DNA from: Comamonadaceae bacterium
GTDB lineage: Bacteria; Pseudomonadota; Gammaproteobacteria; Burkholderiales; Burkholderiaceae_C
Assembly (NCBI GenBank): GCA_947450895.1
Contig: CANFWT010000011.1
Location: forward strand, 1-52,080
DNA length: 52,080 bases
Direction of reading: 5' to 3'
Of the stretch, positions 33,241 to 42,479 are shown in pieces. The stretch's first letter is position 1, and every line of letters begins with the position of its first letter. Position numbers and translations under genes: made by a program. A model generated the notes under the pieces. It was not told the DNA's origin. It did no database searches and saw only the letters and a list, made by a program, of their open reading frames with translations.

Positions 33241-33550
33241 GGTAGGTACTTCAGAGGTATTGCGAGGGATCATGTTCAAAAAATTGGATTTGCCAGATTG
33301 AAAGATCAAAATGCAGTCACGGTAGATCTGGTATTTTTTACCGAACCCCCGCGTAAAAAGTTGCTACGCAATCGACTTTACAAAAGGAAGCCTGTATCAC
33401 AGCCTGTGGCATCTGGCTGACCCAAACTCCGCTGCACTGGCCCCTGTATGCCCTGAGCCTGCGCCCCTCAGTGTGAGGCCTCGCCATGACCGGTTTGGCC
33501 AAGCACCACTGCGCATGCTGTGGCGCAGCGTGTCCGGCCTTTCACGCGCG
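33241..33550. other. intergenic region, no feature recognised
   Basis: About 310 bases between the DUF3429 gene start and the aminotransferase stop. It must hold the DUF3429 promoter; AT-richer sequence lies near 33290-33370. I see no coding frame, RNA gene or clear hairpin with a U-tract. Confidence 0.5.
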
Positions 33551-34741
33551 TCACCCCCGCCGCAACCACGCCCCCAGTCGCTCCACCCCCTGCGTCAACC
33601 TTCCTAAGTCTTTGGACGCAAAACACCAGCGCAGCCAGGGCGCCGCCTCAGGCGCAAAAGCGCTGCCGGGGGCCAGGCCCAGACCGGCCTCGGCCACCAG
33701 GCGCTTGGCGGTGGCCAAGGAGTCGCTGTGGCCGGGCAGCTGAAAGAAGGCGTACATGCCGCCCAAGGGCAGCGCCACCTGTACATCGGGCAGGGTGCGC
33801 AGCGCGGGAATCAAGGTGTCGCGGCAGGTTTTCAGGTGGGCGACCACGCGGGGCGTCACTTCATCGCGCCGCTGCAGTGCCACGATGCCCGCGCGCTGGG
33901 TGAACACGCTGGCACACGAGGTGTTGAATTCGACCAGCTTGCCCATGGCTGCGGTCATTTGTGGTGGCATCACCAGCCAGCCCAGGCGCCAGCCGGTCAT
34001 GAGGTAGCTTTTGGAAAAGCTGTGCACCACCACCAAGCGGTCTTCGGGCGCGGCGATGTCTAAAAAGCTGGGCGCGCTGCCATTGGCGCTGGGGGCGTAG
34101 TACAGGTTTTCGTACACCTCGTCCGCCAATATCCAGGTGCCGGTTTGGCGGCAGTGGGCCAGGATGGCGCTTTGTTCTTCGTGGCTCAGGGTCCAGCCGG
34201 TGGGGTTGTTGGGGGCGTTGAGGATCAGCAGCTTGGTGCCGGGGGTGATGTTCTCCAGCAGCCGGGGCAGGTCCAGCGTCCAGGCGCCCGCGTTCGCCCC
34301 GGTGGTTTGCGGCGTGAGCGCCACGGTGCGCAGCCGCGCGCCCATGATCAGCGCCTGCGCCGTCAGGTTGGGCCATACCGGGGTGACGGCCACCACGTCG
34401 TCGCCCGCGTCTACCAGCGCCTGCACCGCCAGCATCAGCGCATTCACCCCGCCAGTGGTCACGGCAATGCGCTCCATGGCAACTGGCGAGGCGCCGGGGT
34501 GGCTGGCGTGTTGGGCCGTCATGGCGCTTGCTATGGCGTGGCGCAGCTCGGGCAGGCCCAGGTTGTGGGCATAAAAGGTTTCACCCCGCTGCAGCGACTC
34601 AATGGCCGCTGCGCGGATGAAGTCGGGCGTGACCTCGTCGCTCTCGCCAAACCAAAAGGCCAGCACGTCGCTGCGACCCAGGCCGGCGTTAGCCACTTCG
34701 CGGATTTGCGATTCTTCGAGGTTTTGGATGGTGTGGCGCAT
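33551..34741 (-). CDS. PLP-dependent aminotransferase, class I/II
   Basis: A 396-residue fold-type I aminotransferase. Marks are VLAFWFGESDEVTPDFIRAAA, TTGGVNALMLAVQALVDAGDDV, LNAPNNPTGWTLS, LADEVYENLYY and the PLP lysine in VVHSFSKSYLMTGWRLGW. It resembles aspartate/aromatic-type aminotransferases of broad range; the substrate is not assignable. It starts 19 bases after the malonyl-CoA synthetase stop on the same strand, so the two may be co-transcribed, although no obvious joint pathway links them. Confidence 0.9.
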   Translation of the reverse strand: MRHTIQNLEESQIREVANAGLGRSDVLAFWFGESDEVTPDFIRAAAIESLQRGETFYAHNLGLPELRHAIASAMTAQHASHPGASPVAMERIAVTTGGVNALMLAVQALVDAGDDVVAVTPVWPNLTAQALIMGARLRTVALTPQTTGANAGAWTLDLPRLLENITPGTKLLILNAPNNPTGWTLSHEEQSAILAHCRQTGTWILADEVYENLYYAPSANGSAPSFLDIAAPEDRLVVVHSFSKSYLMTGWRLGWLVMPPQMTAAMGKLVEFNTSCASVFTQRAGIVALQRRDEVTPRVVAHLKTCRDTLIPALRTLPDVQVALPLGGMYAFFQLPGHSDSLATAKRLVAEAGLGLAPGSAFAPEAAPWLRWCFASKDLGRLTQGVERLGAWLRRG

Positions 34742-34760
34742 GGGTGTTCTTCCTGTTGGA

Positions 34761-36302
34761 TCAGCTAAACAGCGCCTGGTATTGCGCGCGCAGCAGGTTT
34801 TTTTGTACCTTGCCCATCGCGTTGCGCGGCAGCTCGGGCACCAGCACGCAGTGCTTGGGGATTTTGAAGTTGGCTAACTGTGTTTTTAGCGCGGCCACGA
34901 TGGCGCTGGGCTGCGGCTGCGCGCCGGGTTTGGCAATCACCAGGGCCACGCCCACCTCGCCAAAGTCGGGGTGGGGCACGCCGACCAGGGCGCTTTCGGC
35001 CACGCCGGGCAACTCGTTGATGTAGCCCTCAATCTCTGCGGGATAAACGTTGTAGCCGCCACTGATGATCAAGTCTTTGCTGCGCCCGACGATGTGCACA
35101 TAACCGCGCGCGTCCACCTGGCCCACATCGCCGGTGCGGAAAAATCCGTCAACGGTGAATTCTTCGGCCGTCTTCTCGGGCATGCGCCAGTAGCCCGCAA
35201 ACACATTGGGACCGCGCACCTGGATGCCGCCGATCTCGCCCACCGCCAGCGGCGCGTCGCCGTCGCCTGCCACGCGCACGTCCACGCCCGGCAAAGGAAA
35301 GCCCACGGTGGCACCCCGGCGCTCACTTTGCATACCAAAGCGCGCGTCTGCCGCGTAGGGGTTGGAGGTGAGCATCACGGTCTCGCTCATGCCGTAGCGC
35401 TCCAAAATGGTGTGGCCGGTGCGCGCCGTCCATTCCTTGAAGGTTTCGAGCAGCAGCGGCGCCGAGCCCGAAATGAACAAGCGCATGGTGCGGGTGGCGG
35501 CCGGCGTAAGGCCTTGTTCTGCCAGCAGGCGAACGTACAAGGTGGGCACGCCCATAAACACCGTGGCCTGCGCCATGTGCGCCAGCACCGTCTTGGGGTC
35601 AAACTTGCCCAGCCAAACCATCTTGCTGCCGTTCAAGAGCGCGCCGTGGATGGCCACAAACAGGCCGTGCACATGGAAGATGGGCAGGGCGTGGATCAGC
35701 ACGTCGCCTTTCTTCCAGCCCCAGTAGTCCTTGAGCACCTGCGCGTTGCTCAGCAGGTTGCCGTGGCTGAGCATGGCGCCTTTGCTGCGCCCGGTGGTGC
35801 CGCTGGTGTAGACGATGGCCGCCAGGTCATCGGCTTGGCGCTGCGCCACGGTGTGCACGTCGCTGTGTATGGCGGCGCGCTCGAGCAGGCTGCCGGTGCG
35901 GTCATCGTCGAGGGTGAACACATACTGCGTGCCCGCCTTGAAGGCGATCTTGCTCACCCAGCCAAAGTTGCGGCTGGCACAGACCACCACGGCGGGTTCG
36001 GCGTTGCCAATGAAGTATTCCACCTCGGCGCTTTGGTAGGCGGTGTTCAGCGGCAAATACACATAGCCTGCGCGCAGCGTGGCCAGGTACAAAACCATGG
36101 CTTCGACCGATTTTTCGGTGTGTGCGGCAATGCGGCTGCCTGCGGGCAAATCGAGCGACTGCAACAGGTTGGCCACCATGGCCGTGGCGCGGTCCAGGTC
36201 GCGCCAGGAGTAGTGCAGGTCGGTGTCGGTCTCGACGGCGGTCGTGTCCAAATCAGCGGGAAAGGCCGCGCGCAGGGCGGCAAAGAGGTTGTGTTGGGCC
36301 AT
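34761..36302 (-). CDS. matB: malonyl-CoA synthetase
   Basis: A 513-residue adenylate-forming enzyme that joins malonate to CoA. It has the AMP-binding core IVYTSGTTGRSKGAMLSHGNLLSNA, LERYGMSETVMLTSNPY, GFFRTGDVG and the C-terminal GRSKDLIISGGYNVYPAEIE with the catalytic lysine region PRNAMGKVQKNLLR. The N-terminal HNLFAALRAAFP start and overall length are MatB-like. Start ATG 36300-36302 was chosen; an in-frame Met at 36335 is possible and the ORF running further into the repeat element is rejected. No matA or matC is adjacent. Confidence 0.85.
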   Translation of the reverse strand: MAQHNLFAALRAAFPADLDTTAVETDTDLHYSWRDLDRATAMVANLLQSLDLPAGSRIAAHTEKSVEAMVLYLATLRAGYVYLPLNTAYQSAEVEYFIGNAEPAVVVCASRNFGWVSKIAFKAGTQYVFTLDDDRTGSLLERAAIHSDVHTVAQRQADDLAAIVYTSGTTGRSKGAMLSHGNLLSNAQVLKDYWGWKKGDVLIHALPIFHVHGLFVAIHGALLNGSKMVWLGKFDPKTVLAHMAQATVFMGVPTLYVRLLAEQGLTPAATRTMRLFISGSAPLLLETFKEWTARTGHTILERYGMSETVMLTSNPYAADARFGMQSERRGATVGFPLPGVDVRVAGDGDAPLAVGEIGGIQVRGPNVFAGYWRMPEKTAEEFTVDGFFRTGDVGQVDARGYVHIVGRSKDLIISGGYNVYPAEIEGYINELPGVAESALVGVPHPDFGEVGVALVIAKPGAQPQPSAIVAALKTQLANFKIPKHCVLVPELPRNAMGKVQKNLLRAQYQALFS

Positions 36303-36454
36303 CAAAAGGATTGGGTGTGGTTCAGACAAATCCATGCCCGCAGGCGGCGCGGGCAAAGGTGGCATGGTACAGGGCTTGACTTTTGGGCTGCAACGCTGAC
36401 CCCCTGCCTCTTTTTGCCCCAGCGGGGTAGTGCTTGCCCCGCCACACCCCCCAG

Positions 36455-36680
36455 CCCCCTCTCCTCCCCAGCGGGGAGGAGAGGGGGAGCGAACAGCCAC
36501 ATTTGGTTTCGTCGCTTCGGCTAGCGCACCACCGGGCGCTTTTGTGGAGCATTTAATGGCCACGTATGCCCTACATGCAGACCGACGGAAGCCACGCCAC
36601 GCCAGTAGAAGCCTAGCCGACGCGACAAAATCAAATGTGGCTGTAAGCCCCCCTCTCTCGCCCAGCGGGCGAGAGAGGGG
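36455..36680. repeat. composite inverted-repeat element, copy A
   Basis: The element is built as hairpin, long inverted-repeat arm, unique core, inverted arm, hairpin. The left hairpin has a perfect 15-bp stem with a 3-base loop (36455-36487). The long arms are 36494-36524 (ending GTCGCTTCGGCTAG) and 36613-36643, complementary over 31 positions with 3 mismatches. The right hairpin has a perfect 14-bp stem (36650-36680). The core of about 88 bases holds no ORF. It separates the GlcD-like gene from matB. No transposase or clear target duplication is seen; it could also act as a terminator or RNA-stability element. Confidence 0.8.
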
Positions 36681-36706
36681 TTGGGGGAGAGAGTGGGAAC
36701 CCCGCC

Positions 36707-38209
36707 CTAAAACCGTGGCAAATCGGGGTGCTTTATCTGCCCGCCGCGCACCAGCATCTTTCCGTACTCGGCGCAGCGCTGCAAGGTAGGAATCACCTTG
36801 CCGGGGTTGAGCAGGCCCTGGGGGTCAAAGGCGCGCTTGACGGCAAACATCTGTTCGTTTTCTTCTGGCGAAAACTGCACGCACATGCTGTTGAGCTTTT
36901 CCACGCCCACGCCGTGTTCGCCCGTCACCGTGCCGCCCATGGCCACGCTGGTTTCCAAAATGTCGGCGCCAAACAGCTCGCAGCGGCGCAGCTGGTCGGG
37001 GTCGTTGGCGTCAAACAAAATCAGCGGGTGCAGGTTGCCGTCCCCGGCGTGGAACACATTGGCGCAGCGCAGCTGGTATTTCTTCTCCATCTCGCTGATG
37101 GCCAGCAAGATGTCGGCTAAGCGCTTGCGCGGAATGGTGCTGTCCATGCACATGTAGTCGGGGCTGATGCGCCCGCTGGCCGGAAAAGCGTTTTTGCGCC
37201 CGCTCCAAAAGCGCAGGCGCTCCGCCTCGCTCTGGCTCACGGCTATGGCAGTGGCGCCAAAGTTGCGCAGCACCGTGCTCATGCGGGCAATTTCTTCCTC
37301 CACTTCCTCGGGTGTGCCGTCGCTCTCGCACAGCAAAATCGCCTCGGCGCTCAGGTCGTAGCCGGCGTGCACAAAGTCTTCCACCGCGGCGGTCATGGGC
37401 TTGTCCATCATTTCCAGCCCGGCCGGGATGATGCCTTCGGCAATCACGGCGGCCACCGCTTCCCCGGCTTTGCGCACGTCGTCAAAGCTGGCCATGATGC
37501 AGCGCGCCAACTGCGGCTTGGGCACCAGCTTGACCAGCACTTCCAGCGTTACGGACAGCATGCCTTCGCTGCCCACCACCACGCTCAGCAGGTCGTAGCC
37601 GGGGGCGTCCAGTGCCTGTGCGCCAAACGTGATGGGCTCGCCTTCAATGGTGAGGCCGCGCACCTGCAGCACGTTGTGCAGGGTCAGACCGTATTTCAGG
37701 CAATGCACGCCTCCCGAGTTTTCCGCCACATTGCCGCCTATGGTGCAGGCGATCTGGCTGCTCGGGTCGGGCGCGTAGTACAGACCGTAGGGCGCGGCGG
37801 CCTCGCTGATGGCCAGGTTGCGCACACCGCATTGCACGCGCGCGGTGCGGCTGTGTGCGTCAATCTGGATAATTTTGTTGAACTTGGCCAAAGACAACGT
37901 CACTCCCAAGGCATGCGGCATTGCACCGCCCGACAAGCCAGTGCCCGCGCCGCGTGCCACCACCGGCACGCCCAGCGCGTGGCAGCTGCGCAGCACCGCC
38001 TGCACCTGCGCTTCGGTCTCCGGCAGTGCGACTACCAGCGGTCGCAGGCGGTAAGCGCTCAGGCCGTCGCACTCATAGGGGGTGGTGTCTTCGGTCTGGT
38101 AGAGCAGTGCGTGGGCGGGTAGGTGCTGGGAGAGTGCCTGCACGATGCTGGCTTGCAGGCTGGCGCGGTGCAGCAGGTCTTCGGTAGTAGCGTTCAATGG
38201 GGCGTTCAT
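36707..38209 (-). CDS. FAD-linked oxidase, glycolate oxidase GlcD-like
   Basis: A 500-residue flavoprotein with a PCMH-type FAD domain (VARGAGTGLSGGAMP, DPSSQIACTIGGNVAENSGGVHCLKYGLT) and the C-terminal FAD-oxidase domain with FHAGDGNLHPLILFD and GEHGVGVEKL. It oxidises a 2-hydroxy acid such as glycolate or D-lactate. No glcE or glcF gene is beside it in the window, unlike typical glcDEF loci. The gene is bracketed on both sides by copies of the same composite repeat, which is unusual. Confidence 0.87.
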   Translation of the reverse strand: MNAPLNATTEDLLHRASLQASIVQALSQHLPAHALLYQTEDTTPYECDGLSAYRLRPLVVALPETEAQVQAVLRSCHALGVPVVARGAGTGLSGGAMPHALGVTLSLAKFNKIIQIDAHSRTARVQCGVRNLAISEAAAPYGLYYAPDPSSQIACTIGGNVAENSGGVHCLKYGLTLHNVLQVRGLTIEGEPITFGAQALDAPGYDLLSVVVGSEGMLSVTLEVLVKLVPKPQLARCIMASFDDVRKAGEAVAAVIAEGIIPAGLEMMDKPMTAAVEDFVHAGYDLSAEAILLCESDGTPEEVEEEIARMSTVLRNFGATAIAVSQSEAERLRFWSGRKNAFPASGRISPDYMCMDSTIPRKRLADILLAISEMEKKYQLRCANVFHAGDGNLHPLILFDANDPDQLRRCELFGADILETSVAMGGTVTGEHGVGVEKLNSMCVQFSPEENEQMFAVKRAFDPQGLLNPGKVIPTLQRCAEYGKMLVRGGQIKHPDLPRF

Positions 38210-38292
38210 GGCGTGGACTGTACGGGAACTGGGCGATTGGGCGCGTGAAGAAACTTGCAGATTGGCGTGAATTTACCCCCCTATCCCCCCGG

Positions 38293-38536
38293 CCCCCTTT
38301 CCACCCCCGCCGGGGCGGAAAGGGGGAGCGAAGTCCACATTTGGTTTTGTCGCTTCGGCTAGGGCACCACCGTGAACTGCCCATGAGCGGACGAACGGGT
38401 GCTTTACTTGGATGCTGCGTTTCAATCTACCGTCGTGCGCAGTGGTCGGGTGTCACGCCTGTAGAAGGCTAGCCGAAGCGACAAAACCAAATGTGGACTT
38501 TGGCCCCCCTCTCTCGCCCGCTGGGCGAGAGAGGGG
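38293..38536. repeat. composite inverted-repeat element, copy B
   Basis: Same plan as copy A. The left hairpin (38293-38326) has 14 of 15 paired positions. The 30-bp arms at 38333-38362 and 38469-38498 are perfectly complementary. The right hairpin (38506-38536) is a perfect 14-bp stem. The unique core of about 106 bases shares only its edges with copy A (GCACCACCG after the left arm, GTAGAAG before the right). It lies between the GlcD-like gene start and the 3' end of the LysR gene. Confidence 0.8.
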
Positions 38537-38554
38537 TTGGGGGCAGAGAGTGGG

Positions 38555-39442
38555 CTAAGCCAGCACCTTCTTCAACCACTCGGCAAAAGCAGCGCATTCC
38601 CACCGGTCCATCATGCCGGTACGCCAGCACAGATAATGGGCGTGCGGGCTGGGCACGTTTTCTACAAAGGTCTCGCTGCTGCCCAGGCGCACCAGCGAGC
38701 CGTTTTCCAGCCAGGGAGCGCCCAGTTTCAAGCGCACCAACGCAATCCCCATGCCCGCGGCCGCGCCATCGCACATGAGGCCGATGTCATTGAACTGCGA
38801 ACCGTCCGCAGGTTCAGGCCAATCCAGGTGTTGGGCGGCAAACCAGGTGCGCCAGGGCTCCAGAGGGCTGCGCAGCAGGGGCATATTTTGCAGATCTTGG
38901 GGCACCACAAAGGGTCCGTGCTCGCGCACAAATGCGGGCGATGCCAGCGGCGTGACGACGTCCTTCGTCAGGCAGACGTACTCCAAATCGGCGTAACGGC
39001 CCGCACCAAAGCGCACCGTCAGGTCGGCGTCTTCGGCCACTACATCGAGCAGCGGGATGGAAACCTGCATGGTCACGTCAATCTCTGGGTATGCCTCGGT
39101 AAATTCACGCAGACGGGGGATGACGACGGAACGGGCAAACGTGGGCGTGACCGCCAGGCGTAGCTTGCGTTTGCCCGGTGCGGCGCTCGAGCTGGGGAAC
39201 TTTTGCAAGGTGGTCAGGCCTTCGCGCACATGGGCCAGGTACTCGCTGCCTTCGGTGGTGAGCGAAAAATCGGCCCGCCCGAACAACTTGGTGCCGATGA
39301 TTTGCTCTAACTGGCGTACCCGGTGGCTTACAGCGCTGGGAGTAACACACAGCTCTTCGGACGCCTGGGTCACGCTGCGCAGACGTGCTAACGCCTCAAA
39401 GGTCAACAAACACTGGATCGGAGGAATGCGTGCGGTGCTCAT
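38555..39442 (-). CDS. LysR-family transcriptional regulator (GcvA-like)
   Basis: A 295-residue LysR regulator: N-terminal winged helix (IQCLLTFEALARLRSVTQASEELCVTPSAVSHRVRQLEQIIGTKLFGR, about 8-57) and a periplasmic-binding-like effector domain (about 92-290). The HTH wording and the effector domain resemble the GcvA subgroup. It is divergent from psd. Its target is unknown; the GlcD-like gene lies downstream on the same strand but is separated by the repeat element. Confidence 0.9.
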   Translation of the reverse strand: MSTARIPPIQCLLTFEALARLRSVTQASEELCVTPSAVSHRVRQLEQIIGTKLFGRADFSLTTEGSEYLAHVREGLTTLQKFPSSSAAPGKRKLRLAVTPTFARSVVIPRLREFTEAYPEIDVTMQVSIPLLDVVAEDADLTVRFGAGRYADLEYVCLTKDVVTPLASPAFVREHGPFVVPQDLQNMPLLRSPLEPWRTWFAAQHLDWPEPADGSQFNDIGLMCDGAAAGMGIALVRLKLGAPWLENGSLVRLGSSETFVENVPSPHAHYLCWRTGMMDRWECAAFAEWLKKVLA

Positions 39443-39535
39443 ACCAGCGACTATAGGTCACTCTCTATAATTTCTTCAGTGTCTGGCCTACCCCAATGTG
39501 GTGCGGCGGGGCCTATTTTCCCCACTGGAGCCGCT

Positions 39536-40402
39536 TTGTCTGATCGTTTATTGGTACTGCCGCAGTACCTGCTGCCCAAAAAGGCGCTCACGGTGTTTGG
39601 TGGCTGGGTGGCCCGCCGCCGATGGGGCGCGCTGACCACCCGTTTGATTGCCTGGTTTGTCCGGCGCTACCAGGTCAATATGGCCGAGGCGGCCAACGCA
39701 GATTTGGGCAGCTATGCCTGCTTTAACGATTTTTTTACCCGTGCCTTGGCACCCGGCGCCCGACCGCTGTCGGCCAGTACCTGGGTCTGCCCGGTAGATG
39801 GGGCCATCAGCCAGTTTGGCGCCATCGCGCACGACCAAATCTTCCAGGCCAAGGGCCACGCCTACAGCACCACGGCCCTGGTGGGCGGCGACGCAGCGCT
39901 GGCCGCGGAGTTTGACAACGGCAGCTTTGCCACGATTTACCTCAGTCCGCGCGACTACCACCGCATCCACATGCCCTGCGACGGGCGACTGCGGCGCATG
40001 GTGTATGTGCCTGGGGATCTGTTCTCGGTCAACCCGACGACGGCGCGTGGTGTGCCGGGGCTGTTCGCCCGCAACGAGCGGGTGGTTTGCGTGTTTGACA
40101 CGGACTACGGCCCGCTGGTGCTGGCTCTGGTGGGCGCCACCATCGTTGGCAGCATGGCTACGGTGTGGCACGGCCTGGTCAATCCGCCACGCCTGCCGCA
40201 AATTACCGAGTGGCATTACGACGAAGGTGCCGTCTCGCTGCGCCAGGGCGAGGAAATGGGTCGGTTTTTGCTGGGCTCAACCGTGGTGTTGCTGTGGCCG
40301 CGCGCTACGCTGGACTGGAGCCCTGCGTGGCAGCCCGCAGCGCCCGTGCGCCTGGGAGAGACCATGGGCCAAGCATCAAGCGCCGCCGCTACGCCCCACT
40401 GA
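39536..40402 (+). CDS. psd: phosphatidylserine decarboxylase
   Basis: A 288-residue proenzyme of the final step of phosphatidylethanolamine synthesis at the inner membrane. Motifs are FNDFFTRALAPGARPL, CPVDGAISQFG, LSPRDYHRIHMPCDGRLRRM, FSVNPTTARGVPGLFARNERV and the self-cleavage site LGST, with Ser248 becoming the pyruvoyl group. I set the start at TTG 39536 (MSDRLLVLPQYLLPKKAL), with GGAG at 39527-39530, because homologs start at this sequence; GTG 39479 would add 19 residues of unlike sequence. Confidence 0.88.
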   Translation: MSDRLLVLPQYLLPKKALTVFGGWVARRRWGALTTRLIAWFVRRYQVNMAEAANADLGSYACFNDFFTRALAPGARPLSASTWVCPVDGAISQFGAIAHDQIFQAKGHAYSTTALVGGDAALAAEFDNGSFATIYLSPRDYHRIHMPCDGRLRRMVYVPGDLFSVNPTTARGVPGLFARNERVVCVFDTDYGPLVLALVGATIVGSMATVWHGLVNPPRLPQITEWHYDEGAVSLRQGEEMGRFLLGSTVVLLWPRATLDWSPAWQPAAPVRLGETMGQASSAAATPH

Positions 40403-40446
40403 GCACGCGCCGCTGCGGGTACAGCCCCCCCACCGGTGCGCCTGCG

Positions 40447-41481
40447 TCAGACCGCGCCGGGCACTGCGCATGAAGAGTCGGCATGGGCAACCAAGGCGCC
40501 CGCGTTTTTGACCAGCACGATTTCGGCCAGGATAGAAATCGCGATTTCCGCCGGAGTTTTGGCGCCGAGGCGCAGTCCCACCGGGCCGTGCAAGCGGGCG
40601 AGTTCAGTGTCCGTCATGTCAAAGTGCTCTTTCAGTCGCTCTTTGCGTGCCGCTTGGGTGCGGGCCGAGCCCAAGGCCCCGACGTAAAACGCGTCGGATT
40701 TCAGAGCCTCCAGCAGCGCCATGTCGTCAAGCTTGGGGTCGTGCGTCAGGGCTACGATGGCGGTGTGCGGGTCGGGCAGCATCTCGCGCACCACATCGTC
40801 GGGCATACCTTGCAGGCGTTGCACCACGCTCAGGTCCAGCGTGGCGGCATAGTCTTCGCGCGGGTCGCAGACCAGCACTTCAAAGTCCAGCAGACCGGCC
40901 ATTTGCGCTACCGCTTGCGACAGCTGCCCTGCGCCAATCAAAAGCAAACGCCATTTCGGCCCAAACACCGTGGTCAGGGTCTGGCCGTCAAACGCAATGT
41001 CCTGGCCTCGCTGGGCTGTGCCTAGCGTTACCGCGCCGGTTGCCATGGAAAGAGTGCGCGCCACCAACTGGTGGGCGCCTGTGCGCTGCAGCAACTCAGA
41101 AATCCAGCTTGCGTCACCCAGGGGCTCGTGCACCAGGCGTAAAGTGCCGCCGCAGGGCAGGCCAAAGCGGGCGGCTTCTTCTTTGCTGACGCCGTAAACA
41201 ATTTCGCTCGGAAGGTTTAACGGTGTTGCATTTGTCGCCGCAGTGGCCGAATGGGCCACCAAGTTGGTAAACGCCGCTTTGGTGCGGGCGATCAGGTCAT
41301 CTTCCACGCAACCGCCTGATACCGAGCCGCTGACCAAGCCGTCGTCGCGCACCGCCAGCAAGGCCCCAGGCGGGCGCGGCGCGCTGCCCCAGGTTTGCAC
41401 CACGGTGACCAGGGTGACTGCATGGCCTGCGCTGCGCCAAGCGAGGGCGTCTGACAACACCCGGAGGTCCAAACTGTCCAT
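40447..41481 (-). CDS. XdhC/CoxI-family molybdenum-enzyme maturation protein
   Basis: A 344-residue protein with an N-terminal XdhC-CoxI domain (TLVTVVQTWGSAPRPPGALLAV, SGSVSGGCVEDDL) and a C-terminal Rossmann domain (LLLIGAGQLSQAVAQMAGLLDFEVLVCDPRED). Family members bind, sulfurate and deliver the molybdenum cofactor to xanthine- or CO-dehydrogenases. In Oligotropha carboxidovorans CoxI belongs to this family. The gene starts 2 bases after the membrane-protein stop on the same strand and diverges from the cox operon, so it likely serves CoxL. The open frame extending to 42078 covers that neighbour and is rejected. Confidence 0.88.
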   Translation of the reverse strand: MDSLDLRVLSDALAWRSAGHAVTLVTVVQTWGSAPRPPGALLAVRDDGLVSGSVSGGCVEDDLIARTKAAFTNLVAHSATAATNATPLNLPSEIVYGVSKEEAARFGLPCGGTLRLVHEPLGDASWISELLQRTGAHQLVARTLSMATGAVTLGTAQRGQDIAFDGQTLTTVFGPKWRLLLIGAGQLSQAVAQMAGLLDFEVLVCDPREDYAATLDLSVVQRLQGMPDDVVREMLPDPHTAIVALTHDPKLDDMALLEALKSDAFYVGALGSARTQAARKERLKEHFDMTDTELARLHGPVGLRLGAKTPAEIAISILAEIVLVKNAGALVAHADSSCAVPGAV

Positions 41482-41483
41482 TT

Positions 41484-42176
41484 CTAATCCTGTGCAGGGT
41501 TGCGGTTGCGCAGCGCAAAAAATGCGCGGTACAGGGCGACACTGGCGACCATGCCCCAGGTCATGCCCACAAACATGCCCCCCAGCATACCCGGCAGGCT
41601 GGATGTCCCCGCGGCCACCTGCCAGCGTACCAGCCACAACGCGCCGCTCGTCATACCCAGCAGCATCCAGCCCGAGCACAGCAGGTTTTGCGTCAGCAGC
41701 GAGCACAGGTAGCGCCCGCAATGCTGGCGCAAGAGCCGCAAACTGGGAATGGCCAGCAGGCCACCGGTCAACATGCCTGCGTGCATGGCGGGCAAAAAGG
41801 CCATGTGCAGCTCCAAGCTCTCCAACAAACCCAGGCGTGCCGACTGGGTGCACAGGCTCTCCAGCCGCGCTGGACCGCCTAGCAGCAAATCGATCCCCAG
41901 ACCCAGCAGCATGCCACCAAACCCCAGCGAAAGCATGATGTAGGGGGGCGACAGTCCCGCGCGCTGGGGCCGCACCCACGTCAGGGCTGCGCAACCCAGC
42001 GCCACCAGAACCAGCGACAGGGCGATCACCGCGCCGTAAGAACTTGCGGCGGCGCTGCCGCGCACGCCCAGCGCCCACAGAGTTGCGCCCACGGTCGCAA
42101 CCAGCACAGACGGCGTCAGGGCGGCCGAGCCAATGCTGCGGACCAGCCAGTGAGGGGCGGTGGAAGTCGTGGTCAT
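41484..42176 (-). CDS. uncharacterised integral membrane protein of the cox locus
   Basis: A 230-residue protein with about six hydrophobic segments. A central stretch LESLELHMAFLPAMHAGMLTGG carries His and Met residues that could bind a metal, but this is speculative. I recognise no family. It is translationally close to the XdhC-like gene (2-base gap) and reads away from the CO sensor gene, so a role in CO dehydrogenase assembly, membrane attachment or electron transfer is possible. Other cox loci also encode poorly understood membrane proteins (CoxB, CoxC, CoxH, CoxK), but I could not match it to one of them. Confidence 0.75.
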   Translation of the reverse strand: MTTTSTAPHWLVRSIGSAALTPSVLVATVGATLWALGVRGSAAASSYGAVIALSLVLVALGCAALTWVRPQRAGLSPPYIMLSLGFGGMLLGLGIDLLLGGPARLESLCTQSARLGLLESLELHMAFLPAMHAGMLTGGLLAIPSLRLLRQHCGRYLCSLLTQNLLCSGWMLLGMTSGALWLVRWQVAAGTSSLPGMLGGMFVGMTWGMVASVALYRAFFALRNRNPAQD

Positions 42177-42479
42177 TGGATACTCAGAATCTGGTCTGTG
42201 GTGGTCGATGGGGGTGCCGTCGTCTTCGTAGCCGGGCCGGTGGCCCGGGTAAACCCTGTGGTTTTCTGCGAAAGACTCTGCAAAACGGACGTCTCAATTA
42301 TGTTGAAATAACCAGGGTGTGTCGCTTGCGCCTCACGATCCCCGGGGCAAGACTTTACCCAAGACCGCGACTTTTGGCATCCGCCGGTGAACGAAGCGCG
42401 CAAAGCTTGCACCAATCTCCGTCTGGCCGCATGAGAATGCTCACGCGCCAGTGCAAACGTACCGATTACGATCCCGCAT
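42177..42479. promoter_or_regulatory. divergent promoter region between cox membrane gene and CO-sensor gene
   Basis: A 303-base region with no ORF. It holds a perfect 7-bp hairpin (CCGGGCC 42232-42238, GGCCCGG 42242-42248) about 60 bases upstream of the membrane-protein gene on its side, without a U-tract. AT-rich sequence near 42295-42312 may be a promoter. I found no convincing copy of the TTCGTG repeats seen before coxM. Confidence 0.4.

Noticed and set aside
36455..38536. The paired repeats as a CRISPR array or insertion sequence
   Set aside because: There are only two copies in complex inverted form, no regular spacers and no transposase or cas gene.
40447..42078. N-terminal extension of the XdhC-like protein to 543 residues
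   Set aside because: The extra part is an alternate-frame reading of the membrane-protein gene; a good start with XdhC homology exists at 41481.
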